Of a stretch of DNA of 64,000 bases, positions 25,286-33,529 are shown in pieces; the first letter of the stretch is position 1; the number at the start of each line of letters is the position of its first letter. Made by a program: the position numbers and the translations under genes. This stretch comes from Anaerolineae bacterium (GTDB taxonomy: Bacteria; Chloroflexota; Anaerolineae; 4572-78; J111), in NCBI GenBank assembly GCA_023382535.1, contig JAHDWA010000051.1, positions 1 through 64,000 of the forward strand, read 5' to 3'. The notes below the pieces were generated by a model. That model worked only from the letters and a program-made list of their open reading frames with translations. It did not search any database and was not told where the DNA came from.

Positions 25286-25984
25286 ATGTCCAATAGTACG
25301 ATTGACCCATCAGCTGACTTGCGGAAAATATCCTGGCTCACTGTGTTAGATCAAATCGGTTGGGCAGAGTTGCAGGCAGCCACGCAGTTACGTTCTTACG
25401 GTCCTGGGGAAGTGATCTTTTTGGAAGGCGATCCCCCAGGGGCCTTTTACCTGGTTCATCAGGGGTGGGTGAAAGCCATCAAGCTATCGCCCGAAGGGCG
25501 GGAGCAGATTCTGGACTTTCTTGGGCCAGGCCAGCCGATTAATATTGCCCCCGTCTTTGCCGAACAACCCAATCCGGCCACACTCGTCGCTCAAGAGGCA
25601 TGTGAGCTGTGGGTCATCCAGCAGTCCACCTTATTAACCCTGCTCGATCGTTATCCGGCCATGGCTCGGCTGGTCATCCGGGCCTTGGCTGGCCGCTTAC
25701 TCCATACCATTTCCATGATTGAAGACCTATCGTTACGCTCGGTGACGGCCCGGCTGGCTAAACTGTTGTTAGTGCAACTGGCCGATAGTGAGCAAACTGC
25801 TATTTCACGCCATCGCTGGGCCACGCAAACAGAGATGGCGGCCCGCCTGGGAACTGTGCCGGATGTGGTTAACCGAGCTATACGCGACCTGGCCAGAGAA
25901 GGATTGATTCAGGTGGATCGACGCCAGATTGTGATTCTGGACCGAGCCGGGTTAATTGCCAAAGCTCAATTCTGGCAGCCCTAA
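25286..25984 (+). CDS. Crp/Fnr-family transcriptional regulator
   Basis: 232 aa: cyclic-nucleotide-binding-like beta roll (residues ~20-140, with GEVIFLEGDPPGAFYLVHQGWVKAIKLSPEGREQIL) and a C-terminal Crp HTH (TQTEMAARLGTVPDVVNRAIRDLAREGLI). The HTH is of the type that uses V.VPD(V/I)V.R instead of the more common TRETVSR. AAAGGAG lies 8 bases before the ATG. The 220 bp gap upstream holds nothing I recognise. Confidence 0.85.
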   Translation: MSNSTIDPSADLRKISWLTVLDQIGWAELQAATQLRSYGPGEVIFLEGDPPGAFYLVHQGWVKAIKLSPEGREQILDFLGPGQPINIAPVFAEQPNPATLVAQEACELWVIQQSTLLTLLDRYPAMARLVIRALAGRLLHTISMIEDLSLRSVTARLAKLLLVQLADSEQTAISRHRWATQTEMAARLGTVPDVVNRAIRDLAREGLIQVDRRQIVILDRAGLIAKAQFWQP

Positions 25985-26119
25985 TGGAAAAACCACCAGC
26001 CACATGGATGGTCTGTTGTGCCAACGCACAAGAACCAGCGTAAAGATGGCTTCTGTGCTCTATCGTTTATCAGAAAAATCGCTGGTCGTGATCTGGCCAA
26101 TTCCCGTCTGAACGCAAGC

Positions 26120-26235
26120 GGGAGCCGTCGGTACCCCGCAAAGAGAAGGTGCTGAGCCTGTTGGCTTAGGACTTGAGTAATCCCGAAATCGTCGAGCAGC
26201 TAAATCCCCCGACAGGCACGGTAGGCGACGATGGT
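26120..26235 (+). pseudogene. Remnant of a LuxR-type HTH domain
   Basis: Reading the frame through 26173 gives VPRKEKVLSLLA-stop-DLSNPEIVEQLNPPTGTVGDD, clearly derived from the LuxR motif (EVLSLLAQGLSNREIAEQLNLSTGTVKT). A TAG at 26167-26169 interrupts it and the recognition helix is lost, where the coding frame of the next gene begins. It is evidence of decay at this junction. Confidence 0.7.
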
Positions 26236-27487
26236 AGTGTGGCGTTTGCCAAGTTGGATATCTCTATACCTACTGGGCTGCGCAGCAAGCCCTCAACCGA
26301 CAGCGGCGATACCCCAAACCACGGCAGCCACATCTCAAACCAACGTGACGCCAACTCCGGTTTCGAACCCATCCACGCCGGTAGTGGTAACTACAGAGAC
26401 AATTGCCACACCGACATCTCAGCCCACTTCACCAACGCCGGCAAACACGGCAGCGCTGGATACAACACTTCTGGAATCCTCGGGGCATCTGCTGGCCGTA
26501 ACCAACTCGCAGGAGCAGTATGTCTCGCTGGTGGATCCCGCCCGAGGTGTCATTATCCAAATTGAGGCCGGCGCTGCCCCGTGGGGACTGGCCCAGGTCG
26601 GCAATCGCATGTATGTCTCCACCGCCGAGGGTATTGCGGTGATTGATCTGAACCAGCGCGAGCGGCTGGCCCTGGTACCCTACCAAACCGATGTCGGCCC
26701 ACCGCAATATGGTGAATATCGGCCCGGTGGGATGGGCATTGTCGCTGCACCCGACGGGCGGCAGGTTTATGTGGGGGTCTACGTGTCGGGCCAGCCCAGC
26801 CAGCTTGAAATTCTCGACGCCGAAACCCTGACCATTGCGGGCAGTGTTTCGGTCGGTATCCGCCCGTTTGATGTGCTGGTTAGCGCCGATGGCCGCGAGG
26901 TCTTCACCATTGACCACGACTCCTATTCTGTTACCGCCGTCGCTCCAATGACCTTGGCGACTCGCACTTTTGACGTCGCACCGCTGGGAAATGGCGCCTT
27001 TGACAAGCCTCATTATGCTGCTTTGGCCGCCGACGGACAGTTGTGGCTGCCGTTTCAGGGGCAGGCGCTGGTTAAATTGGATCCGGCCAGCGGCCAGTTT
27101 GACACCTTCCCGCTTACCGCCAACACGCATCAGCACGGGGTGGCTTTAACCCCGGATGGGCGCTATCTGCTCATCGTGGGCACCGGGGCGGCTGGCGGGG
27201 CTAGCGCCGGACCAAGTTTGACTATTTTTGACACCCAGACGATGGCGGAGGAGGTTATGCCGCTGGCTCGCCCCCACGAGGATATCGCCATCAGCCTGGA
27301 TGGGAATTACGCTTACCTTACCGGCGGTTACTTGCTAACCGGCGGTTGGGAGGGCTTGACCGTGGTTGATTTGCAGCACCGCACAAGCAGTGAACTAACC
27401 GTTGCCGGTTATCCGCTGGACATTGTGGATTTACCTCCCCAAGATGCTGCCGAAGACAAGGGGGCAATATGGAACAACTCAATATGA
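26231..27487 (+). CDS. Lipoprotein-like YncE/beta-propeller protein
   Basis: 418 aa. A short hydrophobic start ends in a lipobox (LPSWISLYLLGC), then a Thr/Pro/Ser-rich linker (~20-75). A beta-propeller with YVTN/NHL-like blades follows (GLAQVGNRMYVSTAEGIAVIDL, GIVAAPDGRQVYVGVYV, DVLVSADGREVFTIDHD, GVALTPDGRYLLIVG). It probably sits on the outer face of the membrane. The start is uncertain: no ribosome site is visible, and the 5' side abuts a decayed LuxR remnant, so the original signal peptide may have been altered. Confidence 0.65.
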   Translation: MVVWRLPSWISLYLLGCAASPQPTAAIPQTTAATSQTNVTPTPVSNPSTPVVVTTETIATPTSQPTSPTPANTAALDTTLLESSGHLLAVTNSQEQYVSLVDPARGVIIQIEAGAAPWGLAQVGNRMYVSTAEGIAVIDLNQRERLALVPYQTDVGPPQYGEYRPGGMGIVAAPDGRQVYVGVYVSGQPSQLEILDAETLTIAGSVSVGIRPFDVLVSADGREVFTIDHDSYSVTAVAPMTLATRTFDVAPLGNGAFDKPHYAALAADGQLWLPFQGQALVKLDPASGQFDTFPLTANTHQHGVALTPDGRYLLIVGTGAAGGASAGPSLTIFDTQTMAEEVMPLARPHEDIAISLDGNYAYLTGGYLLTGGWEGLTVVDLQHRTSSELTVAGYPLDIVDLPPQDAAEDKGAIWNNSI

Positions 27488-28068
27488 CGCTGACTGCCGC
27501 TGCTAAGCAGGGTGATACGGCAGCAGTGCAGGATTTATTAGCTCAAGGAGCCAGTGTTCACGCCAGCGATGACCAGGGAGTAACGGCGCTGATTGCCGCC
27601 GCCTACCAGAATCATCTGGAGGTGGCTAAACTGCTGATTGAGGCTGGCGCGGATGTGAATGTACAAGACAACACCCAACAGAGCGCTTATCTGATTTCCA
27701 CCGCCGAGGGCTATCTGGACCTGCTCAAGCTCACCTTGGAAGCCGGAGCCGACGTACACAGCCTGGACAGCTACAACGGCACCGGTCTCATTCGGGCTGC
27801 TGACCGGGGGCATATCGAGATCGTTGAGGAATTGCTAAAAACCGATATCGCCATTGATCACGTCAACCGGCTAGGCTGGACGGCGCTGCTGGAAGCCATT
27901 ATCCTGGGCGATGGCGGGCCGCGCCACACCAAGGTCGTCCGGTTGCTGGTGCAGGCCGGCGCCGATGTCAACCTGGCCGACCGGAACGGAGTAACGCCCC
28001 TGGCCCATGCCCGTCAGCGAGGTTTTGAAGAGATTGTTGGCATTTTGGAAAGTGCAGGCGCTCATTAA
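27469..28068 (+). CDS. Ankyrin-repeat protein
   Basis: 199 aa made almost wholly of five to six ankyrin repeats (for example DDQGVTALIAAAYQNHLEVAKLLIEAGADVNV, YNGTGLIRAADRGHIEIVEELL, and RNGVTPLAHARQRGFEEIVGIL). It is a soluble scaffold for protein binding. The start overlaps the end of the propeller gene by 19 bases, which suggests translational coupling and a joint function. It is the last clearly chromosomal gene before the accessory block. Confidence 0.85.
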   Translation: MEQLNMTLTAAAKQGDTAAVQDLLAQGASVHASDDQGVTALIAAAYQNHLEVAKLLIEAGADVNVQDNTQQSAYLISTAEGYLDLLKLTLEAGADVHSLDSYNGTGLIRAADRGHIEIVEELLKTDIAIDHVNRLGWTALLEAIILGDGGPRHTKVVRLLVQAGADVNLADRNGVTPLAHARQRGFEEIVGILESAGAH

Positions 28069-28881
28069 GATACGTGCTGGACGTGGTAGTAATGTGGAAT
28101 TCACCGAGTAAACGTCAGAGGGTTGTTGATCTTAGCTATGTCCGCAAAATGCGTATGTTAATTAGCACATACTAAGCCATAGCTGGAACGAGATAATAAG
28201 TACTTACTTCCAACAACCTTGTAATTTAGCCCTGTAATTTAGAAAAATTTGCCATGATGAGCAGATTTTCGGCCACTACGAGGGGGTTAGAGTCTAAATT
28301 ACAAGGCAAGTTCCATCCACATGGGGTAGGATGTTGAAGTCGGCAACATATTAATGGAGAATAGATTAGCGCAGCCACTACAGCAGTATAGGCAAGAACG
28401 ATCTAAGAGGCTAGTCATTGGGTTCAAAGAAGTCTCTAATCAAGCAGATCTCCCGAGCGAATGACCTCAAAAGAACGCCTGCAATGATAGGGGTAGTTAT
28501 ATCACTGTGGAACACGTCTGGTATTACATAGTGATATAACTCTTTGGCCAAAAAGGAACATCTATTAAAAAGCGTTCAGTTCCAATCGGCTCTTGAAGAA
28601 GAGGATGGAAATAGGGTTTTAGTAAAGCAACTAGGGATCACAAAGGTGATTTTAAGGGGATAGATTTTACCTGGTACATTGTACCAGGTGATCCGAGATT
28701 ACAATGTCGCGAATTTGGCCATTATGAAGAAGATGGTAACCCTATGCTAGATTTCTAAACTTTTGCTTTAGGTTATAAGAGTATATATTTTTATGGTTTT
28801 AGACCTCATCCTTAGCTTGACAAATCCTTAAGAGTATGTTATTCTATGCTCTGGTAAATAGAACGTTCTTGGGAGATACTG
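28069..28881. other. 813 bp AT-rich gap with three inverted repeats (element boundary region)
   Basis: No coding frame is credible. Three structures stand out. CCTTGTAATTTAG/CTAAATTACAAGG is at 28217-28229 and 28294-28306, with a second direct TGTAATTTAG at 28233. AGTTATATCACT/AGTGATATAACT is at 28495-28506 and 28530-28541. The palindrome ACCTGGTACA-T-TGTACCAGGT is at 28669-28689. Base composition falls sharply here relative to the left arm. Such clusters are typical of partition, origin or integration sites; a ParB-like gene follows at 29420. The role is inference. Confidence 0.55.
28817..28845 (+). promoter_or_regulatory. Promoter of the 28882 gene
   Basis: TTGACA (28817-28822), 17 bp spacer, TATTCT (28840-28845). 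The start codon lies 37 bp downstream. Confidence 0.65.
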
Positions 28882-29292
28882 ATGGCTTCTGTACAAAAAT
28901 TAGAAATAGTGAATAAAAACGAGACTCTATATGCCAAGTTAAAATTTGGCACGAGTAATATCAACCTGGCGGCGGCCACGTTGATGATTAGCTTTTTTGG
29001 CGGTCGTTACGAAATCGAAGACGACGGATCAGTTTTATATCACTATCCCGGAGCCGATTTAGCAAAATATCTCGAGATGTACTATAAACTCGCGCACGTA
29101 TTTGATACCGTGTGCGAGCTCATTTTGGAGGATGTGATTACGGTAAAACAGGCTGAGGAACATTGGGGCAAAACGAATCTCGGCCAAAACGCCAGCGGTA
29201 GATTGTGGATGAGGAGTTTAGGAGACTATCGCCGTAACAATCTGGCGATCACGACCCGGAGTGCCATGGAGCGCCTTTACGGCTCCTCGTAA
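28882..29292 (+). CDS. Hypothetical protein, 136 aa
   Basis: I do not recognise this gene. It has a good promoter upstream and GGGAGA before the ATG. The product begins with a beta-rich part (KLEIVNKNETLYAKLKFGTSNINLAAATLMISFFGGRYEIEDDGSVLYHY) and ends helical and basic. It opens the accessory block and is followed by terminator-like hairpins, so it is expressed on its own. Confidence 0.6.
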   Translation: MASVQKLEIVNKNETLYAKLKFGTSNINLAAATLMISFFGGRYEIEDDGSVLYHYPGADLAKYLEMYYKLAHVFDTVCELILEDVITVKQAEEHWGKTNLGQNASGRLWMRSLGDYRRNNLAITTRSAMERLYGSS

Positions 29293-29309
29293 ACCCGGTA
29301 AAAAAGAAA

Positions 29310-29371
29310 CCACCCGCTGAGACTCGACCTCTCACCGGGTGGCTAGGCGGCGCAAGGACCAAAGGCCGCCT
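29310..29371 (+). terminator. Two hairpins after the 28882 gene
   Basis: CCACCCG/CGGGTGG (29310-29316 and 29336-29342) and AGGCGGC/GCCGCCT (29345-29351 and 29365-29371), then AT-rich sequence. No long T-run follows, so termination strength is uncertain. The CCCGGTAAAAAAGAA block just before them recurs at 30558. Confidence 0.45.
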
Positions 29372-29419
29372 AATTAGTAAATATTATAATCAAAATAGCA
29401 GAATAAGCAAGGACCAAAA

Positions 29420-30418
29420 ATGTTAGACGAAAATTTATCTCAAGGATATTTTTCCCCGTACGATCCATCGCTTATATTTATCCAATCCCGCGTAAAACTA
29501 AATCAAGCGACCATTGAAAAGTACGCTGACAAGATGAACAACGGCGTACGGTTCGAGGCAGTTAAAGCCATCCAGGACAGCAACGACCTCCTTTACGTCT
29601 GGGATGGCTACCATCGCGGTGAGGCTGCCAAGCTCGCTTGTGTGGAGTTGCTGGTAGAATTTCGGCCGGGTACCCGCCGAGAGGCAGAATGGGAATCACT
29701 TGGCGCCAATAAATTGCACGGTCTGCAACGGACCTCGGAAGATGAAGATAAGGTGGTCCGGCAGGCCTTGCTTGATTTTCCAAAGCAGAGTATCCGAAAA
29801 ATCAATGAGCATACGGGTGTTGACCGCCGGCGCGTCGCGCGCATACGCCAGGAGCTCATCGAAGCTGGCGCGATTGCTGATAGTAGGGACGAGGTGGTTG
29901 TTGAGCGTAAAGGGCAGGTGTATCGCCAAAAGGTCCATCGCAAAGACCCCGCTACTCTCGTTGCCAACCAGCCGGAAGGTGCATCTGTCCTATCTACTAT
30001 CTCGCAAGAAGAGAACTCACTTAATCAAGATACTCGATTTCCCGCCACCCAGTTAGGCGAATTTGATTGCCCCCGCTGCTTGACCCAGCAGGTCGTCCAT
30101 AGAAACGGCGGAGCCTGGTGTCTCGCGTGTGATGCCAAGTGGAACAAGCTGGACGAGTTCGATGCGGAGCGGTTGAGGCTCCAATCTGGAAGCGCTGCAA
30201 AAGTTCATTGTGCTTCTACGCATAATAGTTCCACTGCGTCTTCGGAATCATCACCCCTATCTCCGGAACCGTTACGTCATCAAGTGCAGGATTTGGCTGG
30301 CCGATTAATTAGCCAGATACCTGAGGAGCAGCTATCAGAGCTAGAAAAACGGTTACGCGCTCTGGCCGAGGAGTTTGGAGTTGAGTTAACTACAGCTCGA
30401 TGTAATGAGAGATTATAA
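29420..30418 (+). CDS. ParB/sulfiredoxin-domain protein with zinc ribbon
   Basis: 332 aa. The N-terminal ~100 residues follow the ParB-like fold (R..L....I..YA..M..G..F.AV......YVWDGYHRGEAAKLA). The GYHRGEA motif corresponds to the ParB box with the G.HR signature. A helix-turn-helix follows (SIRKINEHTGVDRRRVARIRQEL, ~120-150). A CPRC...CLAC zinc ribbon (~215-235) and a coiled C-terminus come after it. It may act in plasmid/element partition or as a regulator. The palindrome cluster 0.7-1.2 kb upstream is a possible target site. Confidence 0.75.
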   Translation: MLDENLSQGYFSPYDPSLIFIQSRVKLNQATIEKYADKMNNGVRFEAVKAIQDSNDLLYVWDGYHRGEAAKLACVELLVEFRPGTRREAEWESLGANKLHGLQRTSEDEDKVVRQALLDFPKQSIRKINEHTGVDRRRVARIRQELIEAGAIADSRDEVVVERKGQVYRQKVHRKDPATLVANQPEGASVLSTISQEENSLNQDTRFPATQLGEFDCPRCLTQQVVHRNGGAWCLACDAKWNKLDEFDAERLRLQSGSAAKVHCASTHNSSTASSESSPLSPEPLRHQVQDLAGRLISQIPEEQLSELEKRLRALAEEFGVELTTARCNERL

Positions 30419-30618
30419 GGTTACATTCTGGGACAAATCGTAGCTATTCCAGGTAATTATGCTAAAATTTTTCATAGGGTCGATCCCTGAAATTTGGAAA
30501 ATTTACACTGTTGACCGAAACATAGAAGAGGAGTAAACTTGAGTCATTTATTGCGCCCGGTAAAAAAGAAGTCACGTATCTTCTCGCGCACCGGCTAATC
30601 ATTTCAGGTCGGATTTTT

Positions 30619-31206
30619 GTGACGGACCAACAACTGACTGACCCACAACAACCAGATTACCGACCACGCCCCAACGAAAAACTGGGCGATTATCTGCGTC
30701 GACTTCGCCAGGCTGCTTCAGCAGTACAGAGTTACCCGGTCACCCTTGATGAAGTCGCTAACCTGTCAGCCACCTTAGGAGCACCAAACAGTTTCACCAA
30801 GGGCTGGCTTAGTTTGGTAGAATCTGGCAAGCGGTCCAAAAAGATAAGCAGTGAAAAACTGAAAGCAGTTGCCCACATCTATACCAACCTCCTGGGAACC
30901 AGGATTTCGGAAAATTGGTTGTTGGAGTTGGTCGGATATGCCCCAACTATAGAACTGCCTTTCTTGATCCGCGAGCAGGATGAATTGGTCGCCGAACACC
31001 TCAAGCGGACTGACATAAGGGCGTTGGTGGTGTACGCCGGTGAGCTAGCCAAGCTGGGGCAGGATAAGAGCATTGCCACCCTGGTTTCTCTGGCCAGAAG
31101 TCTCGTTCAGGCGGCGACGAACGAACAAAAAAATGAGGACCTCTTCAGTGACCCGGTTCAATCAGAGCACATTAAAATGTTTATGAAGCGGATGGGGCTT
31201 GAATGA
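30619..31206 (+). CDS. XRE-like helix-turn-helix protein
   Basis: 195 aa starting at GTG. The N-terminal 90 residues look like a divergent Cro/CI-type HTH with long helices (KLGDYLRRLRQAASAVQSYPVTLDEVANLSATLGAPNSFTKGWLSLVESGKRSKKISSEKLKAVAHIYTNLLG), where the motif W.S..E.G.....S...L..IA..Y is typical of XRE proteins. The C-terminal half is helical and unrecognised. It lies upstream of the tRNA array's promoter and is a candidate regulator of it. Confidence 0.65.
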   Translation: MTDQQLTDPQQPDYRPRPNEKLGDYLRRLRQAASAVQSYPVTLDEVANLSATLGAPNSFTKGWLSLVESGKRSKKISSEKLKAVAHIYTNLLGTRISENWLLELVGYAPTIELPFLIREQDELVAEHLKRTDIRALVVYAGELAKLGQDKSIATLVSLARSLVQAATNEQKNEDLFSDPVQSEHIKMFMKRMGLE

Positions 31207-31465
31207 GGGACGAATTCTGGTATTTGTTCGGTTCTTTGCTATTCTGATCATCGCTTTAGGCTTGGGAGCGGCCTTCCAAGCCGACTTGCGCGCATCCAAA
31301 CACCTGAGGTTTATCTTGATGGTCTTTGTATAGATCATTATGGAAGCTGGCGGCAGCGTGATGAGGCACCAGGATAGACAAGGGCGGACATGGGAATTTT
31401 GGCGAACAGAATGCCGACGCTGCCACTAATAAAAGCACAAACGTTCGATTTTTCGATGTTATGTC

Positions 31466-31495
31466 TTGACAAAAGGTCACAACTTGTGGTATTAT
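31466..31495 (+). promoter_or_regulatory. Strong sigma70-type promoter ahead of the tRNA array
   Basis: TTGACA (31466-31471), 18 bp spacer, TATTAT (31490-31495). It is the best promoter in this gap and points into the leader and the tRNA cluster. A matching TTGACA-18-TATAAT promoter is found at 49318-49347. Confidence 0.7.
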
Positions 31496-31740
31496 ATCAC
31501 CAGTAGTTCAAAACTTTTTTAGGGTTATTCCAAGTTTAATGATGGCGCACAAATCTTATCAACGCCAATTTGATAATCATAGTTTACCCACGACTTCCAG
31601 AACACCGGAAAGCCTGCGGTCAGCTATTGCCTGCGCGTCCCCCATGATAGAAGGAGGGGTAGCTCCACCTTAATTGGCGACAGAATCCTCGTCTGTCATG
31701 GAGGCGCAAGCACCAAGATTGGTCTTGCGTCTTTTTGTTT
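31496..31740 (+). ncRNA. Putative leader/small RNA ending in a terminator upstream of the tRNA array
   Basis: About 240 bases between the promoter and a hairpin (31702-31732: GCGCAAG..CCAA/TTGG.CTTGCG) followed by TTTTTGTTTT. No coding frame is convincing. It could be a stand-alone small RNA or an attenuator through which a fraction of transcripts enters the tRNA genes 58 bp further on. No known RNA family is recognised. Confidence 0.5.
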
Positions 31741-31797
31741 TAAATCATTTTTGCGAACTGAGCCTTGTTGGTACTTTAACAACCGAATTCTTTCCAG

Positions 31798-31898
31798 GGG
31801 TCGGTGTCCCGAGCGGCAAAGGGGGTTGACTGTGGATCAATTGGCTATGCCTGTGTGGGTTTACCCGTACCGGGCACAGGCGAGTCCCACCCGGCCCT
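31798..31898 (+). tRNA. tRNA with Tyr-type scaffold, His anticodon GTG and T-loop insertion
   Basis: Acceptor GGGTCGG/CCGGCCC, a D arm and a long variable arm of bacterial tRNA-Tyr (CCCGAGCGG, GGCTATGCC), but the anticodon loop CTGTGGA gives GTG (His) instead of GTA. The T stem GTGGG/CCCAC encloses a 19-base insertion (31862-31880) after T55; removing it restores a normal TTCGAGT loop. No CCA is encoded. Confidence 0.75.
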
Positions 31899-31922
31899 CA
31901 GTTTTTCGGATTAATGTAATAA

Positions 31923-31994
31923 CGCGGGGTGGAGCAGCGGCAGCTCGCCAGGCTCATAACCTGGAGGTCGTGGGTTCGAATCCCACTCCCGCTA
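31923..31994 (+). tRNA. tRNA-Met(CAT), initiator-like
   Basis: C1 does not pair with base 72 and the 5' end is CGCGGGG, both typical of initiator tRNA. Anticodon loop CTCATAA, T loop TTCGAAT. The anticodon stem CCAGG/CCTGG has two rather than three of the usual G-C pairs. Confidence 0.85.
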
Positions 31995-32158
31995 AAATTC
32001 AAACCAAGGTCGAGGCAGGCCAGGTACCACCAGCAATCTGGTTAGTCGAGACGACCGGTAAACGTCCGGCCAATGACTTGCCGTCGTGACAAAAGGTTCG
32101 ACTTGTCTGCACAGAGAGATATACTCCCTTGCCCCGATATTGGCCTGAGTCTGACCAG

Positions 32159-32231
32159 GGGGCTGTAGCTCAGTTCGGAGAGCACCTCGTTTGCACCGAG
32201 GAGGTCAGGGGTTCAATTCCCTTCAGCTCCA
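32159..32231 (+). tRNA. tRNA-Ala(TGC)
   Basis: Acceptor GGGGCTG/CAGCTCC, anticodon stem CCTCG/CGAGG, loop TTTGCAC, T loop TTCAATT. Complete cloverleaf; no CCA. Confidence 0.9.
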
Positions 32232-32313
32232 TCTTTGTGGACAGCCGGTAAGTTGTCCACATTCACATACTGTCGGTATGGGGTTGCTGCCAGGGATGAA
32301 TTCTATTATTTTT

Positions 32314-32394
32314 CGCTCCAGTGGGGGAGTCTGGCCGTCCCCGCCGCCCTGTCAAGGCGGAGAATTTCACGGGTTCGAATCCTGTCTGGAGCGC
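32314..32394 (+). tRNA. tRNA-Asp(GTC) with abnormal D arm
   Basis: Acceptor CGCTCCA/TGGAGCG perfect; anticodon stem CCGCC/GGCGG with loop CTGTCAA; T arm normal. The D region (GGGGGAGTCTGGCCGTCCCC) does not have the usual sequence and can form its own GGGG/CCCC stem. Confidence 0.75.
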
Positions 32395-32403
32395 CTAAAT
32401 ATT

Positions 32404-32489
32404 GGAGAGGCTAGCCGATTGGTGACGGCAGCCCCCTGCTAAGGGGTCGAGGTGAATAGCCCTTGAGGGTTCAAATCCCTCCCTCTCCG
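32404..32489 (+). tRNA. tRNA-Ser(GCT)
   Basis: Class II tRNA: acceptor GGAGAGG/CCTCTCC, loop CTGCTAA, long variable arm, T loop TTCAAAT. Complete. Confidence 0.9.
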
Positions 32490-32574
32490 CTGATTAACTC
32501 GCCGAAATTATCCGGCAGTCAGGATACGATTCTGCTATCGGTTACAAAAGTCGGGTTCTTCTACTAAAATCTGC

Positions 32575-32660
32575 GCCGTCGTAGCTCAGGGGCCAGAGCA
32601 CCCGGCTTTTAACCGGGGGGCCAGTTCAGGTTTACGCAGGTTCGAATCCTGCCGGCGGCA
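32575..32660 (+). tRNA. tRNA-Lys(TTT) with enlarged variable region
   Basis: Acceptor GCCGTCG/CGGCGGC; anticodon stem CCCGG/CCGGG, loop CTTTTAA; T arm GCAGG/CCTGC. The variable region is about 18 bases instead of 5 and contains a second AGTTCAGGTTT, resembling a partial duplication of T-arm sequence. Confidence 0.8.
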
Positions 32661-32671
32661 CTCGATTTTAT

Positions 32672-32744
32672 ACCTCCCTTCCTCAAGGGATAGAGCGTTT
32701 GGTTGCGGACCAAAAGGTTGCAGGTTCAAGTCCCACCGGGGGTA
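32672..32744 (+). tRNA. tRNA-Arg(GCG), degenerate
   Basis: Anticodon stem TTTGG/CCAAA with loop TTGCGGA. The acceptor stem has one mismatch and the T stem (GCAGG/CCCAC) pairs poorly, so it may be a pseudogene. Confidence 0.6.
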
Positions 32745-32802
32745 CAGTCCGTTGGTTCTCAATGTTCTGGGAAGATGGCGTTATGCTCCAAAAGCCCAGT
32801 AT

Positions 32803-32875
32803 AGCTGCGTAGCTCAGTCGGTAGAGTGGTTCTTTCATACGGAACGGGTCAGTAGTTCGAGCCTACTCGCAGCCA
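32803..32875 (+). tRNA. tRNA-Met(CAT)
   Basis: Acceptor AGCTGCG/CGCAGCC (1-72 mismatch), anticodon stem GTTCT/GGAAC, loop TTCATAC, T stem AGTAG/CTACT. Confidence 0.8.
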
Positions 32876-32963
32876 CAGGTCTGCGCTGTTGCAGCAGTGC
32901 TGCTTTTACTCTGGATTAGCTATAGATTCTTTAAGCGTTTAGTGAGATGTTACAACCTCACCT

Positions 32964-33057
32964 GGAGGCGTAGCTCAGCCTGATCAAAGCCCTGGCCTCA
33001 TAAGCCAGCCGTCCTTAGTTCACCCGTGCCGGGGACAGGCAAATCCAAGCGCCTCCA
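32964..33057 (+). tRNA. tRNA(CAT), Met or Ile2, with T-loop insertion
   Basis: Acceptor GGAGGCG/CGCCTCC and anticodon stem CTGGC/GCCAG are perfect, loop CTCATAA. A 19-base insertion (33021-33039, CACCCGTGCCGGGGACAGG) interrupts the T loop after T55; without it the loop reads TTCAAAT. Whether the CAT anticodon is elongator Met or modified Ile cannot be told. Confidence 0.8.
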
Positions 33058-33093
33058 GATCAAAGATGGATGAGTTGACAAAGTCTATTCCAG

Positions 33094-33166
33094 GCTGATG
33101 TGGCGCAGCTGGTAGCGCGTCTGATTGAAAATCAGGAGGTCGTCAGTTCGATTCTGACCGTCAGCA
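33094..33166 (+). tRNA. tRNA-Phe(GAA)
   Basis: Acceptor GCTGATG/CGTCAGC, anticodon loop TTGAAAA, T loop TTCGATT. Complete. Confidence 0.9.
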
Positions 33167-33170
33167 CTCC

Positions 33171-33243
33171 AGCCTCGTAGCTCAGGGCTAAGAGCATCCC
33201 TCTGATAAGGGGAAGGTCGTCAGTTCGATCCTGACCGAGGCTA
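33171..33243 (+). tRNA. tRNA-Ile(GAT)
   Basis: Acceptor AGCCTCG/CGAGGCT perfect, anticodon stem TCCCT/GGGGA, loop CTGATAA, T loop TTCGATC. It starts 4 bases after tRNA-Phe. Confidence 0.9.
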
Positions 33244-33371
33244 TAGCTGGCTTCGTCGTCTCAAAGTGCACTTGGGTTTTTATTCATCGCGAGGTCGTTA
33301 TATCCAGGCGCAGCCCTAGCCAGGCGGCGCTGTAGCATAGAGCAGCGCAGTGATGCTCAGAAAAACTATGT

Positions 33372-33435
33372 AGGAGCGTAGCTCAACCCGGTAGAGCGTC
33401 GATCTCCAAAATCGGTTCAAATCCTGCCGCTCCTG
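33372..33435 (+). tRNA. tRNA-Trp(CCA), lacking variable loop and 5' T stem
   Basis: Acceptor AGGAGCG/CGCTCCT perfect, anticodon stem TCGAT/ATCGG, loop CTCCAAA. The sequence then runs straight into TTCAAATCCTGC, so about 12 bases (variable loop plus one T-stem strand) are missing. Total length is 64. Probably non-functional unless the fold is rearranged. Confidence 0.7.
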
Positions 33436-33440
33436 CTGAC

Positions 33441-33516
33441 GCCGTCGTAGCTCAGTTGGAAAAAGAGCAATCGCCTCTTAAGCGATGGGTCGCTGGTTCG
33501 AGACCAGCCTGCGGTA
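33441..33516 (+). tRNA. tRNA-Lys(CTT)
   Basis: Anticodon stem ATCGC/GCGAT, loop CTCTTAA, T stem GCTGG/CCAGC. The acceptor GCCGTCG/CTGCGGT has one mismatch and wobble pairs. Confidence 0.82.
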
Positions 33517-33529
33517 TAGATGTATAGGT

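Noticed and set aside
31751..32442. Short forward reading frames inside the tRNA cluster
   Set aside because: They run straight through tRNA genes and change frame with them; no ribosome site or domain.
33244..33371. Additional tRNA between Ile(GAT) and Trp(CCA)
   Set aside because: Some tRNA-like words (GTAGCATAGAGCAG) occur but no acceptor or T arm could be paired.
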